NCBI RefSeq assembly: GCF_008017805.1
Contig: NZ_VRTT01000027.1
Location: 1 to 64,000 of the forward strand
Reading direction: 5' to 3'
Source: Paenibacillus sp. N3.4
GTDB lineage: Bacteria; Bacillota; Bacilli; Paenibacillales; NBRC-103111
DNA length: 64,000 nt
This document shows, one piece after another, positions 38,345-49,213 of the stretch. The translations under genes were made by a program, and so were the position numbers. Below the pieces are notes generated by a model. The model saw nothing but the letters and a program-made list of their open reading frames with translations, made no database searches and was not told the DNA's origin. Positions within the stretch are counted from its first letter, which is position 1. Every line of letters begins with the position of its first letter.

Positions 38345-39394
38345 TTAATTTACGAACGAATGAGGATCTGAAACACGGTCGGAAGAAAGCAACTCCGTTA
38401 CTGTACCGATTGTAAGACCTTTATTCTTAATCATACGAATCATCCCGTTTAACGCTTCACTCGAAGAGGATGTAGGATGCATTAGGATAAGGGAACCTGG
38501 TTCTACGCTTGTAGAAAGGCGCTGAAGGATACGTCCTGCCCCTGGATTTTTCCAATCGATGGTATCGAATGTCCATAAGACTGTCTTCAATTTGTGCTCA
38601 GCAGCTACTTGTATCGTTTCTTGATTAAAATAGCCCGAAGGTGGCGCAAATAATGTGTTAGTGACACCTAATTGTTGTTTCAATAAGTCTTCCGTTTTAG
38701 AAATTTCTTCTACCGCTTTACCACGATTTATTGTTCTCATGTCTTTATGTGAATACGCATGGTTGGACAACTCGTGGCCTTCGTCTTGGATCTTCTTGGC
38801 CATTTCAATATTTTTCTTCAACCATGAACCATCAAAGAAAAAAGTAGCATGCACATTTTCTTTCCGGAGTGTTTCTAATATACTGGGCAAATATTCATTT
38901 CCCCAAGCCACATTGATCATAAAGGAAACCATTGGCTTCATAGGATTCCCTTTATAGATAGGATTCGGACCCAGATCATCCAATTGAATACTTGGTTTTA
39001 CTTCTTTCATCACAAAGGTAATCTTGCCAGGTGTCAAATGATGTTCCGCTAACCTTAACGTCTCATCAACATCCACCTCTAAACCATTATACCCAGGGAT
39101 TGCCTTCCAGACTGGATCCACCTTTGCATTGATAGGTGCAATCTTACGTTTAGAAGCTTCAGCCTGAATGAGTTCTAGCAAATTAGTCCGATTCTGTTTA
39201 GTTACTTCCGCGCGAGTGTTTACAGCTGCTGATGCTGGAAGAGCTTCTTCCTCTTCCCAACTGCTCATTGCCGTATTAGCATAATACCCCAATTTGACCA
39301 TATTTATATAAGTCCCTATGCTAGGGATTGCATCCAACGTAAGTATAACCATAGCAAAAAAACTTCCGAAAAGCAGCCATTTTTTGTTGAACAT
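38345..39394 (-). CDS. ylxY: NodB-like polysaccharide deacetylase family protein (YlxY)
   Basis: A 349-residue protein with an N-terminal membrane anchor (LFGSFFAMVILTLDAI) and a C-terminal NodB domain. The usual TFDDGP catalytic motif is SFMINVAWG, without the Asp pair, while the metal motif HAYSH and the later LMHPTSSS remain. It may be inactive or altered. The start is ATG 39394 (or the ATG two codons earlier) behind AAGGGGG. It lies between pnp and mlpA as in B. subtilis. Confidence 0.88.
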   Translation of the reverse strand: MFNKKWLLFGSFFAMVILTLDAIPSIGTYINMVKLGYYANTAMSSWEEEEALPASAAVNTRAEVTKQNRTNLLELIQAEASKRKIAPINAKVDPVWKAIPGYNGLEVDVDETLRLAEHHLTPGKITFVMKEVKPSIQLDDLGPNPIYKGNPMKPMVSFMINVAWGNEYLPSILETLRKENVHATFFFDGSWLKKNIEMAKKIQDEGHELSNHAYSHKDMRTINRGKAVEEISKTEDLLKQQLGVTNTLFAPPSGYFNQETIQVAAEHKLKTVLWTFDTIDWKNPGAGRILQRLSTSVEPGSLILMHPTSSSSEALNGMIRMIKNKGLTIGTVTELLSSDRVSDPHSFVN

Positions 39395-39479
39395 ACGCAT
39401 GTCCCCCTTATCCTTATTTCCTGATCTTATGCAGAAATGGACAAGAGTAGAACGAGCCATGTTTTCGTTGGTAGAAAAA

Positions 39480-39509
39480 CAAAAAAGAGACAGATAGATC
39501 TGACTCTTT
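39480..39509 (-). terminator. terminator after pnp
   Basis: AAAGAG and CTCTTT with an inner CAGA / TCTG, then TTTTTTG on the minus strand. Confidence 0.85.
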
Positions 39510-39548
39510 ATCCGAACATATTCAAAATACGCTCACAAGTCACTCGGC

Positions 39549-41651
39549 TTAAGATTGGGCCGGGACTTGTGAAGTCAATGTTGCTTTACGGGAAAGATTA
39601 ACTCTACCTTGTTGGTCGATCTCCGTTACTTTTACTGTGATTTGATCGCCGATATTCACGACATCTTCCACTTTTGCTACACGCTCTGTGGAAATTTGGG
39701 AAATGTGCACCAAGCCTTCTTTGCCAGGTAAAATTTCAACAAAGGCTCCGAATTTTTCAACACGTTTAACAGTACCCAGGTAGGTTTCACCTACGATAAC
39801 CTCACGAACGATACCTTCAATGATCGAACGCGCTTTTTCATTCATCTCTTGATTAGAAGAAGCAATGAAAACACGGCCATCTTGCTCGATATCAATTTTC
39901 ACGCCGGTTTCTTCAATAATTTTATTGATGATTTTACCGCCTGCGCCAATCACATCGCGAATTTTATCCGGGTTAATTTGCATCGTAAGAATTTTCGGTG
40001 CATATTTAGACAACGTTTGTTTAGGCGTATCAATACGTGATAACATTTTCCCCAAAATATGCAGACGGCCTTCTTTTGCTTGCTGCAACGATTGTTGTAA
40101 AATGCTACGATCAATTCCGTCAATTTTGATGTCCATTTGCAGGGCAGTTATACCTGCTGCCGTACCGGCAACTTTAAAGTCCATATCTCCAAGGTGATCT
40201 TCCATCCCTTGAATATCAGATAGGATAGAGAAATGATCTCCGTCTTTGATCAAACCCATTGCTATCCCGGCTACTGGAGCTTTAATCGGTACCCCTGCGT
40301 CCATAAGAGCAAGTGTACTTGCGCAAATACTTGCTTGGGAAGTGGAGCCATTGGATTCCAACACTTCGGAAACCAAACGAATTGTGTAAGGGAAATCTAC
40401 TTCATTAGGAATGATTGGTTCTAAAGCTCTTTCACCTAATGCGCCATGTCCAATTTCACGTCGACCCGGTGGACGTAGAGGTCTTGCTTCACCTACTGAA
40501 AATGGAGGGAAATTGTAATGATGCATGAAACGTTTCGTTTCCGTCAAATCCAACCCATCGAGGATCTGAACATCACCTAGTGCGCCTAGTGTACAAATGC
40601 TTAATGCTTGTGTTTGACCACGTGTGAACAAACCTGAGCCATGTGTACGCGGCAACAAATCAATATCACAATCAATCGCGCGAATTTCTTCCGGTTTCCG
40701 TCCATCAGGTCTCACTTTATCGTGTGTGATCAAGCGACGAACTTCTTCTTTGACGATATCATATAAAGTTTCTTTCACATCACCAAGCAAACCAGGTGTT
40801 TCTGCATAAACAGCTGTAAAATGTTCCACAGCCTCTGCATTAACAACATCGATTGCTTCTTGACGAGCATGTTTTTCTGGAATTTTAATAGCATCAACCA
40901 GTCTTGCTTGTGCGAAATCACGAACAGCTTGATTAACTTCTGCATCGACGGTGTGAAGCTTAACTTCCATTTTCGGTTTGCCGGCTTGTCCAACAAGCTC
41001 TTCGATAACGGCAACAATCTTACGGATTTCATCATGTCCGAACATAATGGCTTCGAGTACAACTTCCTCGGAAACCTCATTGGCGCCAGCTTCTACCATC
41101 ATAATTGCGTCTTTCGTACCGGCAACAGTCAAATGAATATCACTTTTCTCAGCGATTTCACCCGTCGGATTAATGACGAATTGACCATCCACACGTCCAA
41201 CGATGACGCCGCCAACTGGACCGTTGAAAGGGACATCAGAAATCGCCAAAGCTGCGGAAGTACCAATCATAGCCGCGATTTCCGGCGGACACTCTTGATC
41301 CACGCTCATTACGATCGAAACGATTTGGACATCGTTACGGAAGCCTTCCGGAAACAACGGACGAATCGGACGGTCTGTTAAACGGCTGGATAGAATGGCC
41401 TTTTCACTGGGACGTCCTTCCCGTTTAATGAAACCTCCGGGAATTTTACCAACGGAATACAATCTTTCTTCGTAATTAACGGTTAACGGGAAGAAATCTA
41501 AATCTTTCGGTCCGCTTGATGCGGTAACTGTACTAAGTACGACCGTATCCCCATAACGTACGGTAACAGCCGCATTAGCTTGTTTGGCAAGTCTGCCCGT
41601 TTCAAGAATAAACGGTTTGCCGCCAAGCTCCATTTGTACCCTTTTCTCCAT
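39549..41651 (-). CDS. pnp: polynucleotide phosphorylase
   Basis: PNPase is a 3'-5' phosphorolytic exoribonuclease. The 700-residue protein has two RNase PH domains ([31 protein letters not shown]), a KH domain ([14 protein letters not shown], about 560-610) and an S1 domain (about 622-690). Start ATG 41651 behind AGGAGG. It follows rpsO after a long hairpin. Confidence 0.97.
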   Translation of the reverse strand: MEKRVQMELGGKPFILETGRLAKQANAAVTVRYGDTVVLSTVTASSGPKDLDFFPLTVNYEERLYSVGKIPGGFIKREGRPSEKAILSSRLTDRPIRPLFPEGFRNDVQIVSIVMSVDQECPPEIAAMIGTSAALAISDVPFNGPVGGVIVGRVDGQFVINPTGEIAEKSDIHLTVAGTKDAIMMVEAGANEVSEEVVLEAIMFGHDEIRKIVAVIEELVGQAGKPKMEVKLHTVDAEVNQAVRDFAQARLVDAIKIPEKHARQEAIDVVNAEAVEHFTAVYAETPGLLGDVKETLYDIVKEEVRRLITHDKVRPDGRKPEEIRAIDCDIDLLPRTHGSGLFTRGQTQALSICTLGALGDVQILDGLDLTETKRFMHHYNFPPFSVGEARPLRPPGRREIGHGALGERALEPIIPNEVDFPYTIRLVSEVLESNGSTSQASICASTLALMDAGVPIKAPVAGIAMGLIKDGDHFSILSDIQGMEDHLGDMDFKVAGTAAGITALQMDIKIDGIDRSILQQSLQQAKEGRLHILGKMLSRIDTPKQTLSKYAPKILTMQINPDKIRDVIGAGGKIINKIIEETGVKIDIEQDGRVFIASSNQEMNEKARSIIEGIVREVIVGETYLGTVKRVEKFGAFVEILPGKEGLVHISQISTERVAKVEDVVNIGDQITVKVTEIDQQGRVNLSRKATLTSQVPAQS

Positions 41652-41837
41652 AAAATCCTCCTAAGAAACTTTAATTTCATTTCATATGTGTGTGATAAAC
41701 ATTCACAGTGAGGAAAGTCCATTTGCCCTCATCTTATCATGCTGCGTATGTATCCAAATGCTGCCTATAGATGGAGTAATCCTCTAATTCTGCGTTATGT
41801 CTAGTATTTCCTTCTTTTTACCTATTTAAAATACAAG

Positions 41838-41906
41838 AAAAAGCAACCTTGTTGACCACTCTCCACCCAGCTCTTATCAAGCCCAGCAAAGGAGCAACAG
41901 GTTGCT
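41838..41906 (-). terminator. long hairpin terminator/attenuator between rpsO and pnp
   Basis: AGCAACCTGTTG pairs over about 45 bases with CAACAAGGTTGCT, followed by TTTTTC on the minus strand. The rest of the gap to pnp (41652-41837) has no gene and no clear promoter. Confidence 0.75.
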
Positions 41907-41920
41907 TCTCATTGTCGGTT

Positions 41921-42190
41921 TTATCGACGCAAGCCAAGCTTTTCAATCAAAGCACTGTAACGGCTCACATCTTTGTTCTTCACATATGCTAGCAGCTTAC
42001 GGCGTTGTCCAACCATTTTGAGCAAACCACGGCGGGAGTGATGATCTTTCTTGTGAGTCCGCAGATGATTTGTCAGGTTGACAATGTTTTCCGTAAGGAT
42101 AGCTACCTGTACCTCTGGAGAACCAGTATCGGTATCATGTACTTTGTGAGTTTGGATCAATTGCGTTTTACGCTCTTGAGTTAATGCCAT
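41921..42190 (-). CDS. rpsO: ribosomal protein S15
   Basis: An 89-residue protein ending LIEKLGLRR with the typical [14 protein letters not shown] and [15 protein letters not shown] segments. Start ATG 42190 behind AGGAGGTGA. It has its own promoter and a leader of about 110 nt. Confidence 0.98.
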   Translation of the reverse strand: MALTQERKTQLIQTHKVHDTDTGSPEVQVAILTENIVNLTNHLRTHKKDHHSRRGLLKMVGQRRKLLAYVKNKDVSRYSALIEKLGLRR

Positions 42191-42337
42191 CCTTGTTCAC
42201 CTCCTAAATTCGTTAGTATCCCCACAGCCTAGAAAACGCCGGTGATAGCGTGAGTCCAAGCTAAGGTTCATGCCTAGAATGAATACTTCCATTTGGCAAC
42301 GTTATTCAGTATATCACATTCGTCTAGTAGAAGTAAA
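42191..42337 (-). promoter_or_regulatory. rpsO promoter and leader
   Basis: Minus strand: TTTACT (42332-42337), 18-base spacer, extended TGATATACT (-10 at 42308-42313). The leader shows self-complementary stretches. Firmicute rpsO leaders are known to bind S15; whether this one does is inference. Confidence 0.5.
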
Positions 42338-42357
42338 TGCTTGTTTGCATCTGCTTC

Positions 42358-43293
42358 CTACAGTATTTCTTTTGCCTTGTTGACGTCTAGCTTAATTTGA
42401 GCAACAAGTTCATCAATTGAAGTAAATTTACGCTCTTTGCGAAGAAACGAAATAAATTCAACGGTCATGCGCTCTCCATAAATTTGTTCAGAGAAATCAA
42501 ATAAATGAGCTTCATAGGATGGTTTCAACTCGCCGGTTGTGAAAGTCGGCTTAACGCCGATATTCATAACCCCATTGTAGCTTTCGCCATTAACTTGCGC
42601 TCTTATCGCATAAACGCCATTAGTCGGAACTACATAGTCATCGACTAATTGAAGATTTGCTGTTGGAAAGCCGATTGTGCGTCCACGCTTCTCTCCATCG
42701 ATCACTATACCGCTCACACTGTAAGGGCGGCCTAACAATTGCGTCACTGTGTCAATATTCCCCTGTTGTAAGGCTTCACGAATGAAAGTACTGCTCACTT
42801 TTTCACCATCCATATGAAAGGGTCTCACCACTTCTACAGAAAATTTGCCGTGACTCAGCTCACAGAGCGAATCCGGTGTACCTTTACCTTGAAAACCAAA
42901 CGTAAAATCAAATCCGCAAATGACGCTGTTCACACCAAGAAGATGAAGAACCTGATCAACGAACTGCTCCGGAGATAACCGCATTAAAGAAGCGTCAAAT
43001 GTGACGATATACACGTGGCTCACACCGAGAGAAGCGAAAAGCTCCATCTTTTTATCCATCGGCGTCAATAGCTCGATATATTTATCTTGACCCATTACAG
43101 CTCTCGGGTGAGGATGAAAGGTCATTATGGCCGATGGTAAACCAAGATTCTTGGCCGTACGCAGAGCGCGCCCGATTACTTCCTGATGACCTCTGTGCAC
43201 ACCGTCAAAATCACCAATCGCCACTACTTGTTCTCCCACAAATAGGTTCGATGCATCCAAATCAATGGGATATGATATCGGTATTATTTTCAT
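42358..43293 (-). CDS. ribF: bifunctional riboflavin kinase/FAD synthetase
   Basis: The 311-residue protein has the nucleotidyltransferase half (IGDFDGVHRGHQEV) and the flavokinase half (GRTIGFPTANL, YNGVMNIGVKPTF). It makes FMN and FAD. Start ATG 43293. B. subtilis calls it ribC at this place. Confidence 0.95.
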   Translation of the reverse strand: MKIIPISYPIDLDASNLFVGEQVVAIGDFDGVHRGHQEVIGRALRTAKNLGLPSAIMTFHPHPRAVMGQDKYIELLTPMDKKMELFASLGVSHVYIVTFDASLMRLSPEQFVDQVLHLLGVNSVICGFDFTFGFQGKGTPDSLCELSHGKFSVEVVRPFHMDGEKVSSTFIREALQQGNIDTVTQLLGRPYSVSGIVIDGEKRGRTIGFPTANLQLVDDYVVPTNGVYAIRAQVNGESYNGVMNIGVKPTFTTGELKPSYEAHLFDFSEQIYGERMTVEFISFLRKERKFTSIDELVAQIKLDVNKAKEIL

Positions 43294-43341
43294 ATAAGTT
43301 CAATTCACCTACCCATTTCAACCCATCCCATAGAGTTAAAT

Positions 43342-44253
43342 TTAAAGAAAGACTTTGGCTGGGACCAGGATTTGGCTTGCACTTTTCCATTCAAAGAGAC
43401 CAAGAAAACGATCATCCGGCGCATAGGCACGGAATATTGTTTGTGAGGAATCCGCATGAATCCGATCCGCAGACATAGCTATTCTCTTACCTTGCACCAC
43501 ATGCACTGATTCCATTTCATTAAGTGTAATGGAAGGTATGTGGGCAATCGCCTGATCCATTGGGATCATATGCTCTTGCAGCGAACCCTGGGAATTATAA
43601 TGCTTGATCTGATCAAAGGACAAGCACTGCTCCTGACGAAGACTGCCTGTTGAAGTTCGTATCAAACTTTTCATTACCGCGGGATAGCCAAGCGCCTTAC
43701 CGATATCTACACATAAGGTCCTTATATAGGTCCCCTTCGAGCAGGTAACACGAAATTGAATTTCAGGATGCTGCTGCTCCAGATCGAGATGCATAATTTC
43801 CATGTCGTGTATCGTCACTTTACGCGACTTCCGCTCCACTTCTTTACCCTCTCTGGCTAATTCATAGAGCCGCTTCCCATCTACTTTAACGGCAGAAAAC
43901 ATAGGTGGCACCTGTTCAATTTCACCAACGAAAGACAGCAGAACATCCATCACACGTTTTTCGTCGAGAACGACTTGATCAACTTCTTCCAAAACTTTTC
44001 CAGTCATATCTTCCGTATCTGTAGAAAGACCAATACGAAGTACGGCTTCATATTGTTTAGGAAGCTCTTGAATGTATTCAACCATTCGGGTTGCGCGACC
44101 AATGCATAAAGGTAGAACCCCTGTTACTTGAGGGTCAAGCGTTCCCGTATGTCCAATTCGTTTGATTCCTAAAATGCCTCTTACTTTGGCTACAACATCG
44201 TGAGAGGTAAAGCCTTCCGGTTTCCAAACAGGCAATATGCCTTCTAGCGTCAT
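43342..44253 (-). CDS. truB: tRNA pseudouridine-55 synthase
   Basis: TruB of 303 aa: WKPEGFTSHDVV at the start and the catalytic Asp in HTGTLDPQVTGVLP. The ATG at 44253 overlaps the nrnA stop by four bases. Confidence 0.96.
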   Translation of the reverse strand: MTLEGILPVWKPEGFTSHDVVAKVRGILGIKRIGHTGTLDPQVTGVLPLCIGRATRMVEYIQELPKQYEAVLRIGLSTDTEDMTGKVLEEVDQVVLDEKRVMDVLLSFVGEIEQVPPMFSAVKVDGKRLYELAREGKEVERKSRKVTIHDMEIMHLDLEQQHPEIQFRVTCSKGTYIRTLCVDIGKALGYPAVMKSLIRTSTGSLRQEQCLSFDQIKHYNSQGSLQEHMIPMDQAIAHIPSITLNEMESVHVVQGKRIAMSADRIHADSSQTIFRAYAPDDRFLGLFEWKSASQILVPAKVFL

Positions 44254-45251
44254 ATCAGTTCTTTCCCTACTTCCTCAACCATTCTGACTATTGCGTCTTC
44301 CAGCGTTCCCTTTAAAGTACATCCAGCTGCGCGAACATGTCCGCCGCCGCCCAAAGACTGAGCAATGGCAGCCACATCGACGCCTCCTGACGAACGAAGA
44401 CTTACTTTAATAACGCCAGATGCTTTCTCTTTGAATAGCATACCCACTTCAACGCCTTCGACATTGCGTGGATAATTGACCAATCCATCCAAATCATCGC
44501 TTGAAGCACCCGTCTGATCGAGATCCGCCAAAGAAACGGCAAGCCAAGCTATTTTGCGATTTGAAGCAAAGGAAAGCGTGGATAAAGCCCTTTGAAGGAG
44601 TACAATTTGCGAATATGTAACCCTCTCCAGTACTTGCTCGGCAATTTCAGCCCCTTGAACACCTAGTGCCAGCAGCGTTGCGCCCATCTGCAACACTTCA
44701 GGCGAAGTGTTTGAATACCGAAAGCCACCCGTATCCGTAAGCAATCCTGTATAAATGCAATTTCCAAAAGCCAAACTTGGCGTTAATTTTAGATGGATAG
44801 CCAGATCATACAAAATTTGGACCGTAGCAGCAGCATCCGGCTTAATCAAATGACATGAACCAAATCTATCATTCGTTGGATGGTGATCTATATTGAGCAA
44901 CGCTATTTGGTCGTCAAAAAGAGTGCTGATCTTGCCCATTCTGGAAAAATCAGCACAATCCACACTTATTATAGTTTGATAACGTCTATTCGAAGACTCT
45001 TTATTAAAATCGATAACCTGATCGCTTTCTGGTAAATAAGAAAACTTTGAGGGCATAGAGCCCTCATTAATCATGGTGTACGACTTCCCGAGCTGTTTTA
45101 GAATCCAACCCGTTGCATACGTAGAACTGGCGGCATCTCCATCCGGTTGGATGTGAGACACCACCAGGAAATCATCATGCTGCTCGATAAACTTAGCAGC
45201 TGTTTCCAGCTGCTGACTGTACTCGCGGGCATGGCTCATTCCACTGCTCAT
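44250..45251 (-). CDS. nrnA: NanoRNase/pAp phosphatase NrnA (DHH family)
   Basis: The 333-residue protein has DHH motifs [25 protein letters not shown] and the DHHA1 signature [13 protein letters not shown]. NrnA degrades 2-5 nt RNAs and pAp. It overlaps rbfA (ATGA at 45248-45251) and truB, so three genes are translationally coupled. Confidence 0.95.
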   Translation of the reverse strand: MSSGMSHAREYSQQLETAAKFIEQHDDFLVVSHIQPDGDAASSTYATGWILKQLGKSYTMINEGSMPSKFSYLPESDQVIDFNKESSNRRYQTIISVDCADFSRMGKISTLFDDQIALLNIDHHPTNDRFGSCHLIKPDAAATVQILYDLAIHLKLTPSLAFGNCIYTGLLTDTGGFRYSNTSPEVLQMGATLLALGVQGAEIAEQVLERVTYSQIVLLQRALSTLSFASNRKIAWLAVSLADLDQTGASSDDLDGLVNYPRNVEGVEVGMLFKEKASGVIKVSLRSSGGVDVAAIAQSLGGGGHVRAAGCTLKGTLEDAIVRMVEEVGKELI

Positions 45252-45607
45252 ACGTTTGTGTTTCCTTCCTGATTAAGCTTATGCAGCAAGTTATCAATGT
45301 GGCTTCCATAATCAATGGAAGCATCAAACTTGAATTGCAGTTCAGGAACTTTACGTAAACGAATTCGTTTACCCAGTTCAGATCGAATAAAACCCGTACC
45401 TACAGAAAGGGCTTTAAGTGTCGCCGCTTTCTGTTCATCCGTTCCCAAAACACTTAGAAAAACACGTGCCAAGGATAAATCGTTCGTCACTTCCACGCCT
45501 GTAACTGTTAAGAATCCAACTCGCGGATCTTTCAACTCAGACTGAACGATTTGGCTTAATTCTTTCTTAATTTGCTCGCCAACTCGACCTACACGAACTC
45601 TAGCCAT
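45248..45607 (-). CDS. rbfA: ribosome-binding factor A
   Basis: A 119-residue KH-like protein ([23 protein letters not shown]), needed for 30S maturation. ATG 45607 behind GAGAGGTGAT, six bases after infB. The ylxP gene that separates infB and rbfA in B. subtilis is missing. Confidence 0.95.
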   Translation of the reverse strand: MARVRVGRVGEQIKKELSQIVQSELKDPRVGFLTVTGVEVTNDLSLARVFLSVLGTDEQKAATLKALSVGTGFIRSELGKRIRLRKVPELQFKFDASIDYGSHIDNLLHKLNQEGNTNV

Positions 45608-45613
45608 TTGTTA

Positions 45614-48561
45614 TCACCTCTCAACGGATTCCATGATGAAGGCCTCAATAATGTCTCCTTCTTTAATATCATGATAACGCTCCAGAGATATACCACATTC
45701 ATAGCCTTGTGCCACTTCTTTTTGATCATCCTTAAATCGTTTCAAGGAATCAATTTTACCTTCATGAACAACGATGCCGCTACGGATCAAACGCGTTTGT
45801 GCATTACGAGCAATTTTACCCGAAATAATCATACAACCCGCGATCGTACCGGAGCCTGTAATTTTAAAGACATTACGTACTTCCGCTTGACCCAGTACCG
45901 TTTCTTTGAAGATTGGATCCAACATGCCTTTCATCGCTTGTTCAATCTCTTCAATTACGTTGTAAATGATGTTATGGAGTCTGATGTCCACTTTTTCTTG
46001 ATCTGCTGTCGCTTTAGCGGCAGATTCAGGTCGAACGTTAAATCCAATAATAATCGCATTGGAAGCAGATGCCAAAATGATATCGGACTCGGTAATCGTA
46101 CCTACACCGTTATGAAGTATTTTGACGCGCACGCCTTCGACTTCGATCTTTTCAAGTGAACTTTTCAATGCTTCAACAGAGCCTTGAACGTCACCTTTAA
46201 TGATTACATTCAAATCTTTGACTTCGCCATCTTTGATATGTTTAAAGAGATCATCCAAGGTTACGCGAGTGTTAGCTCCCATCTCGGATTGGCGCAATGC
46301 GATCGAACGACGATCAGCAATGTCTCTTGCTTTGCGCTCATCTTCATAAGCAAGGAATGGATCTCCGGCTTGTGGAACCTCAGTTAAACCTGTAATTTCG
46401 ATTGGTGTTGAAGGACCAGCTTCTTTCAGACGCTTCCCTTTGTCGTTGACCATCGATCTGACACGGCCAAAACACACACCGGCTACGAAACTGTCGCCAA
46501 CTTTCAAAGTACCGTGTTGAATCAAGATACGGGCAACTGGACCTCTGCCTTTATCAAGCTCAGCTTCAATAACGGTTGCTCTTGCACGTTTGTTCGGGTT
46601 AGCTTTGTACTCTTGTACTTCAGCTACAAGCAAGATCATCTCTAAGAGATTCTCAAGTCCAATACGTTGTTTTGCGGAAATTTCGCAGAAAATCGTATCG
46701 CCGCCCCACTCTTCCGGAACTAATTCATAAGCCGTTAAGGCTTGTTTAATTTGATCTGGATTTGCGCCTTCTTTATCAATCTTATTTACGGCAACAATGA
46801 TGGGAACACCGGCAGCTTGGCATGGTTAATAGCTTCGACTGTTTGTGGCATAACACCGTCATCTGCTGCAACAACGATAATCGTAATATCCGTTACTTGA
46901 GCACCGCGGGCACGCATAGTTGTGAACGCTTCGTGACCAGGAGTATCCAGGAACGTAATTTTCTTATGGTTAACTTCAACTTGATAAGCACCAATATGTT
47001 GTGTGATCCCGCCAGCTTCGCCTTCGGTAACACTCGTTTTACGAATCGCATCCAGCAAAGTAGTTTTACCATGATCGACGTGACCCATAATGGTTACAAC
47101 CGGTGGACGTTCCAATAGATCAGCTTCGTCATCGATCTCTTCAAAAGTCTCGAAGTTATCTTCTTCCACTTTAATCTTGATTTCGACTTCGACGCCAAAC
47201 TCAGAAGCAATCAATTGGATAGCTTCAAGATCAAGCTCTTGATTAATTGTGGCCATTGTTCCTAAGAATAATAGTTTTTTGATAACCTCAGAAGCATCTT
47301 TATGAAGCAGCTTTGCCGTTTCACCAACAGTCATTGTGCCACGCACAATAATTTTCTTAGGTGTATTATCCACTTTTTCTTTCTTAACTGTATCTTGCTG
47401 GTATCTGCCTCTGTTGTTTCCGCGTTGGTTGCCTCTGTTTTGCCCACCAGGACCACGGTTACCGCCAGAACGATTATCATCGAAACGTTTAGGTGTAGGT
47501 TTGGATTTCTTGGTTGTAATTACACCTGCTTTAGCTGCAGCATCGTCCAATTCTGCTGCCGTTGCTCCAACATGGAATTGTGGTTTTGCTTCTTGAACGA
47601 CGGGTCTTCCGCTTTGATTGTTGTTTCGGTTATCAAACGGCTTGGTCGGACGACCCGGGCCTGCATTGCGACTAGGACCTGCACCTTGTGGACGGCCGCT
47701 GTTCGCGCTTTGACCGTTACCAGCCCCTTGACCCCCGCTGCCCGTATTTGGACGTGAGCCTGCATAATTGCTGCTAGGACGATTGCCGCTGCCTTGACCT
47801 GAACCCTGGCTGCCTGGGCGCTGGCTATTATAGCCTGTACCGCCACTTGAGCTGCCTGGACGCTGGTCATTGGAGCGGAAAGGAGGTCTGTCGCCTGAGC
47901 GTTGTCCTTGACCTTGACTTGTTCCTTGACTACTTGGACGTTGTCCGCCTTGACCTTGATAACCCGGGCGTTGTCCTTGACCTTGGCTTGATCCTTGGCC
48001 CGCTGGACGTTGTCCACCTTGACCTTGATAACCCGTACGTTGTCCGCCTTGGCTTGATCCTTGGCTGCTTGGACGTTGTCCGCTTTGCCCTTGACCACTT
48101 GGTCTTTGATCACGTTGTGGCTGAGCAGGGCGACTTGCTACATATTGATCATCTGCACGCTTAGGAGCTTGCCCTTGCGTTGTTGTTGCGTCGGACTGTT
48201 GTGACACAACACCTGATTGGGTTGTGCTGGTTGATTGTTCTGAGGCAACAGGCGTAGTAGCCGATGTTGCAGCACCTTTATTCTCTTGTGCTGGAGCCTG
48301 CGAAGCAGGTTTCTGATTCGTCGTAGATGAACTCACATTTCCTCCGTCCGTAGCTGCTCGTTTGGCAGCCGCATTGGCTTTAATATCACGAAAAAACTTT
48401 TCTACACTGCTTACCGCGTCATTTTCCATCACACTCATATGATTGTTGACAGGTATGTTTAATCTCTTGAGAATTGTAATAATCTCTTTGCTGCTCATAT
48501 TGAGTTGTTTGGCGTATTCGTAAACACGGGTTTTATCTTTATTATCTTGTTTATTGGTCAA
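45614..48561 (-). CDS. infB: translation initiation factor IF2, frameshifted
   Basis: The N-terminus is an IF2N domain ([17 protein letters not shown]), followed by a disordered linker (about 80-385) rich in Gly, Gln, Ser, Arg and Asn, a second IF2N region (about 400-460), the GTPase with GHVDHGKT at 493-500 and DTPGHEAF, and domains II-IV. The frame breaks near 46817; restoring one A (GCCAAG to GCCAAAG) gives 982 aa, much longer than the 716 of B. subtilis because of the linker. The start is TTG 48561 behind GGAGGT, overlapping ylxQ by 11 bases. Confidence 0.95.
47893..48063 (-). repeat. tandem repeat in the infB linker
   Basis: Codons 167-188, 189-211 and 212-223 are nearly the same unit, [21 protein letters not shown] plus two residues: two copies of 66 and 69 bases and a partial third. 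Confidence 0.8.
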
Positions 48562-48880
48562 TATGTTCCACCTCCGCAGGATTTACTTGACTCTTCTGCA
48601 GCATCTGCGCGAAGCCTCCGTCCAATACACCTATGGTGACACGCATCTCTTTTCCAATGCTGCGACCCAATTCATACTTCGTGCCTATTTCCATGAGTCT
48701 TACCCCATAAAACTGACACTTATCTTGAAATTTCTTACGCGTATTGGCCGAAGCATCCTCCGCCATAATGACAAGTTTGGCTTCCCCAGAGCGAATCGCT
48801 TTAAACACGCCTTCGTCACCGGTAACAAGCTTACCAGCCCGCATCGCCAACCCTAATTGGGATAAAAATTTAGGATTCAT
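48551..48880 (-). CDS. ylxQ: L7Ae-family RNA-binding protein YlxQ
   Basis: A 109-residue L7Ae/L30e-like protein ([27 protein letters not shown]). The ATG at 48880 follows AGGAGG at nine bases. Overlaps both neighbours by 11 bases. Confidence 0.92.
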   Translation of the reverse strand: MNPKFLSQLGLAMRAGKLVTGDEGVFKAIRSGEAKLVIMAEDASANTRKKFQDKCQFYGVRLMEIGTKYELGRSIGKEMRVTIGVLDGGFAQMLQKSQVNPAEVEHIDQ

Positions 48881-49184
48881 CTTCGGATTCCTCCTCTTTG
48901 GAAGAGAGGAACTCATCTTCTACACGAATGAAATCTTGTTCCAGTTGGTCGTAGATGTCTGCGCCTACGGCATGTTTAAGCGCCCGGTCAAGGGCTTTGC
49001 TCTTTTTGGCCAATTTAAAACAAGAAACCTTACCGCACAGGTAGGCACCGCGCCCGGATTTCTTCCCTTTGAGATCAATGAGAATGTCATCCTCAGGCGT
49101 TTTGACGATGCGGATCAATTCCCTCTTCGGCATCATTTCCTGGCAGGCCACGCATTTTCTCAGAGGGATTTTTCTCTGCTTCAT
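48870..49184 (-). CDS. ylxR: YlxR (RnpM-type RNA-binding protein)
   Basis: A 104-residue protein with the RKCVACQEMMPKRELIRIV and GRGAYLCG signatures. In B. subtilis YlxR (RnpM) binds RNase P RNA. ATG 49184 behind AGGGGTGA; an acidic tail ends the protein. Confidence 0.92.
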   Translation of the reverse strand: MKQRKIPLRKCVACQEMMPKRELIRIVKTPEDDILIDLKGKKSGRGAYLCGKVSCFKLAKKSKALDRALKHAVGADIYDQLEQDFIRVEDEFLSSKEEESEDES

Positions 49185-49213
49185 TCCGATCACCCCTTGC
49201 TCCAAACAAAAAC

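Noticed and set aside
43294-43341. FMN riboswitch before ribF
   Set aside because: The gap to truB is only 48 bases and shows no RFN conserved boxes.
47893-48111. CRISPR-like repeats
   Set aside because: The repeats lie in frame inside infB, with no unique spacers; they code for the linker.
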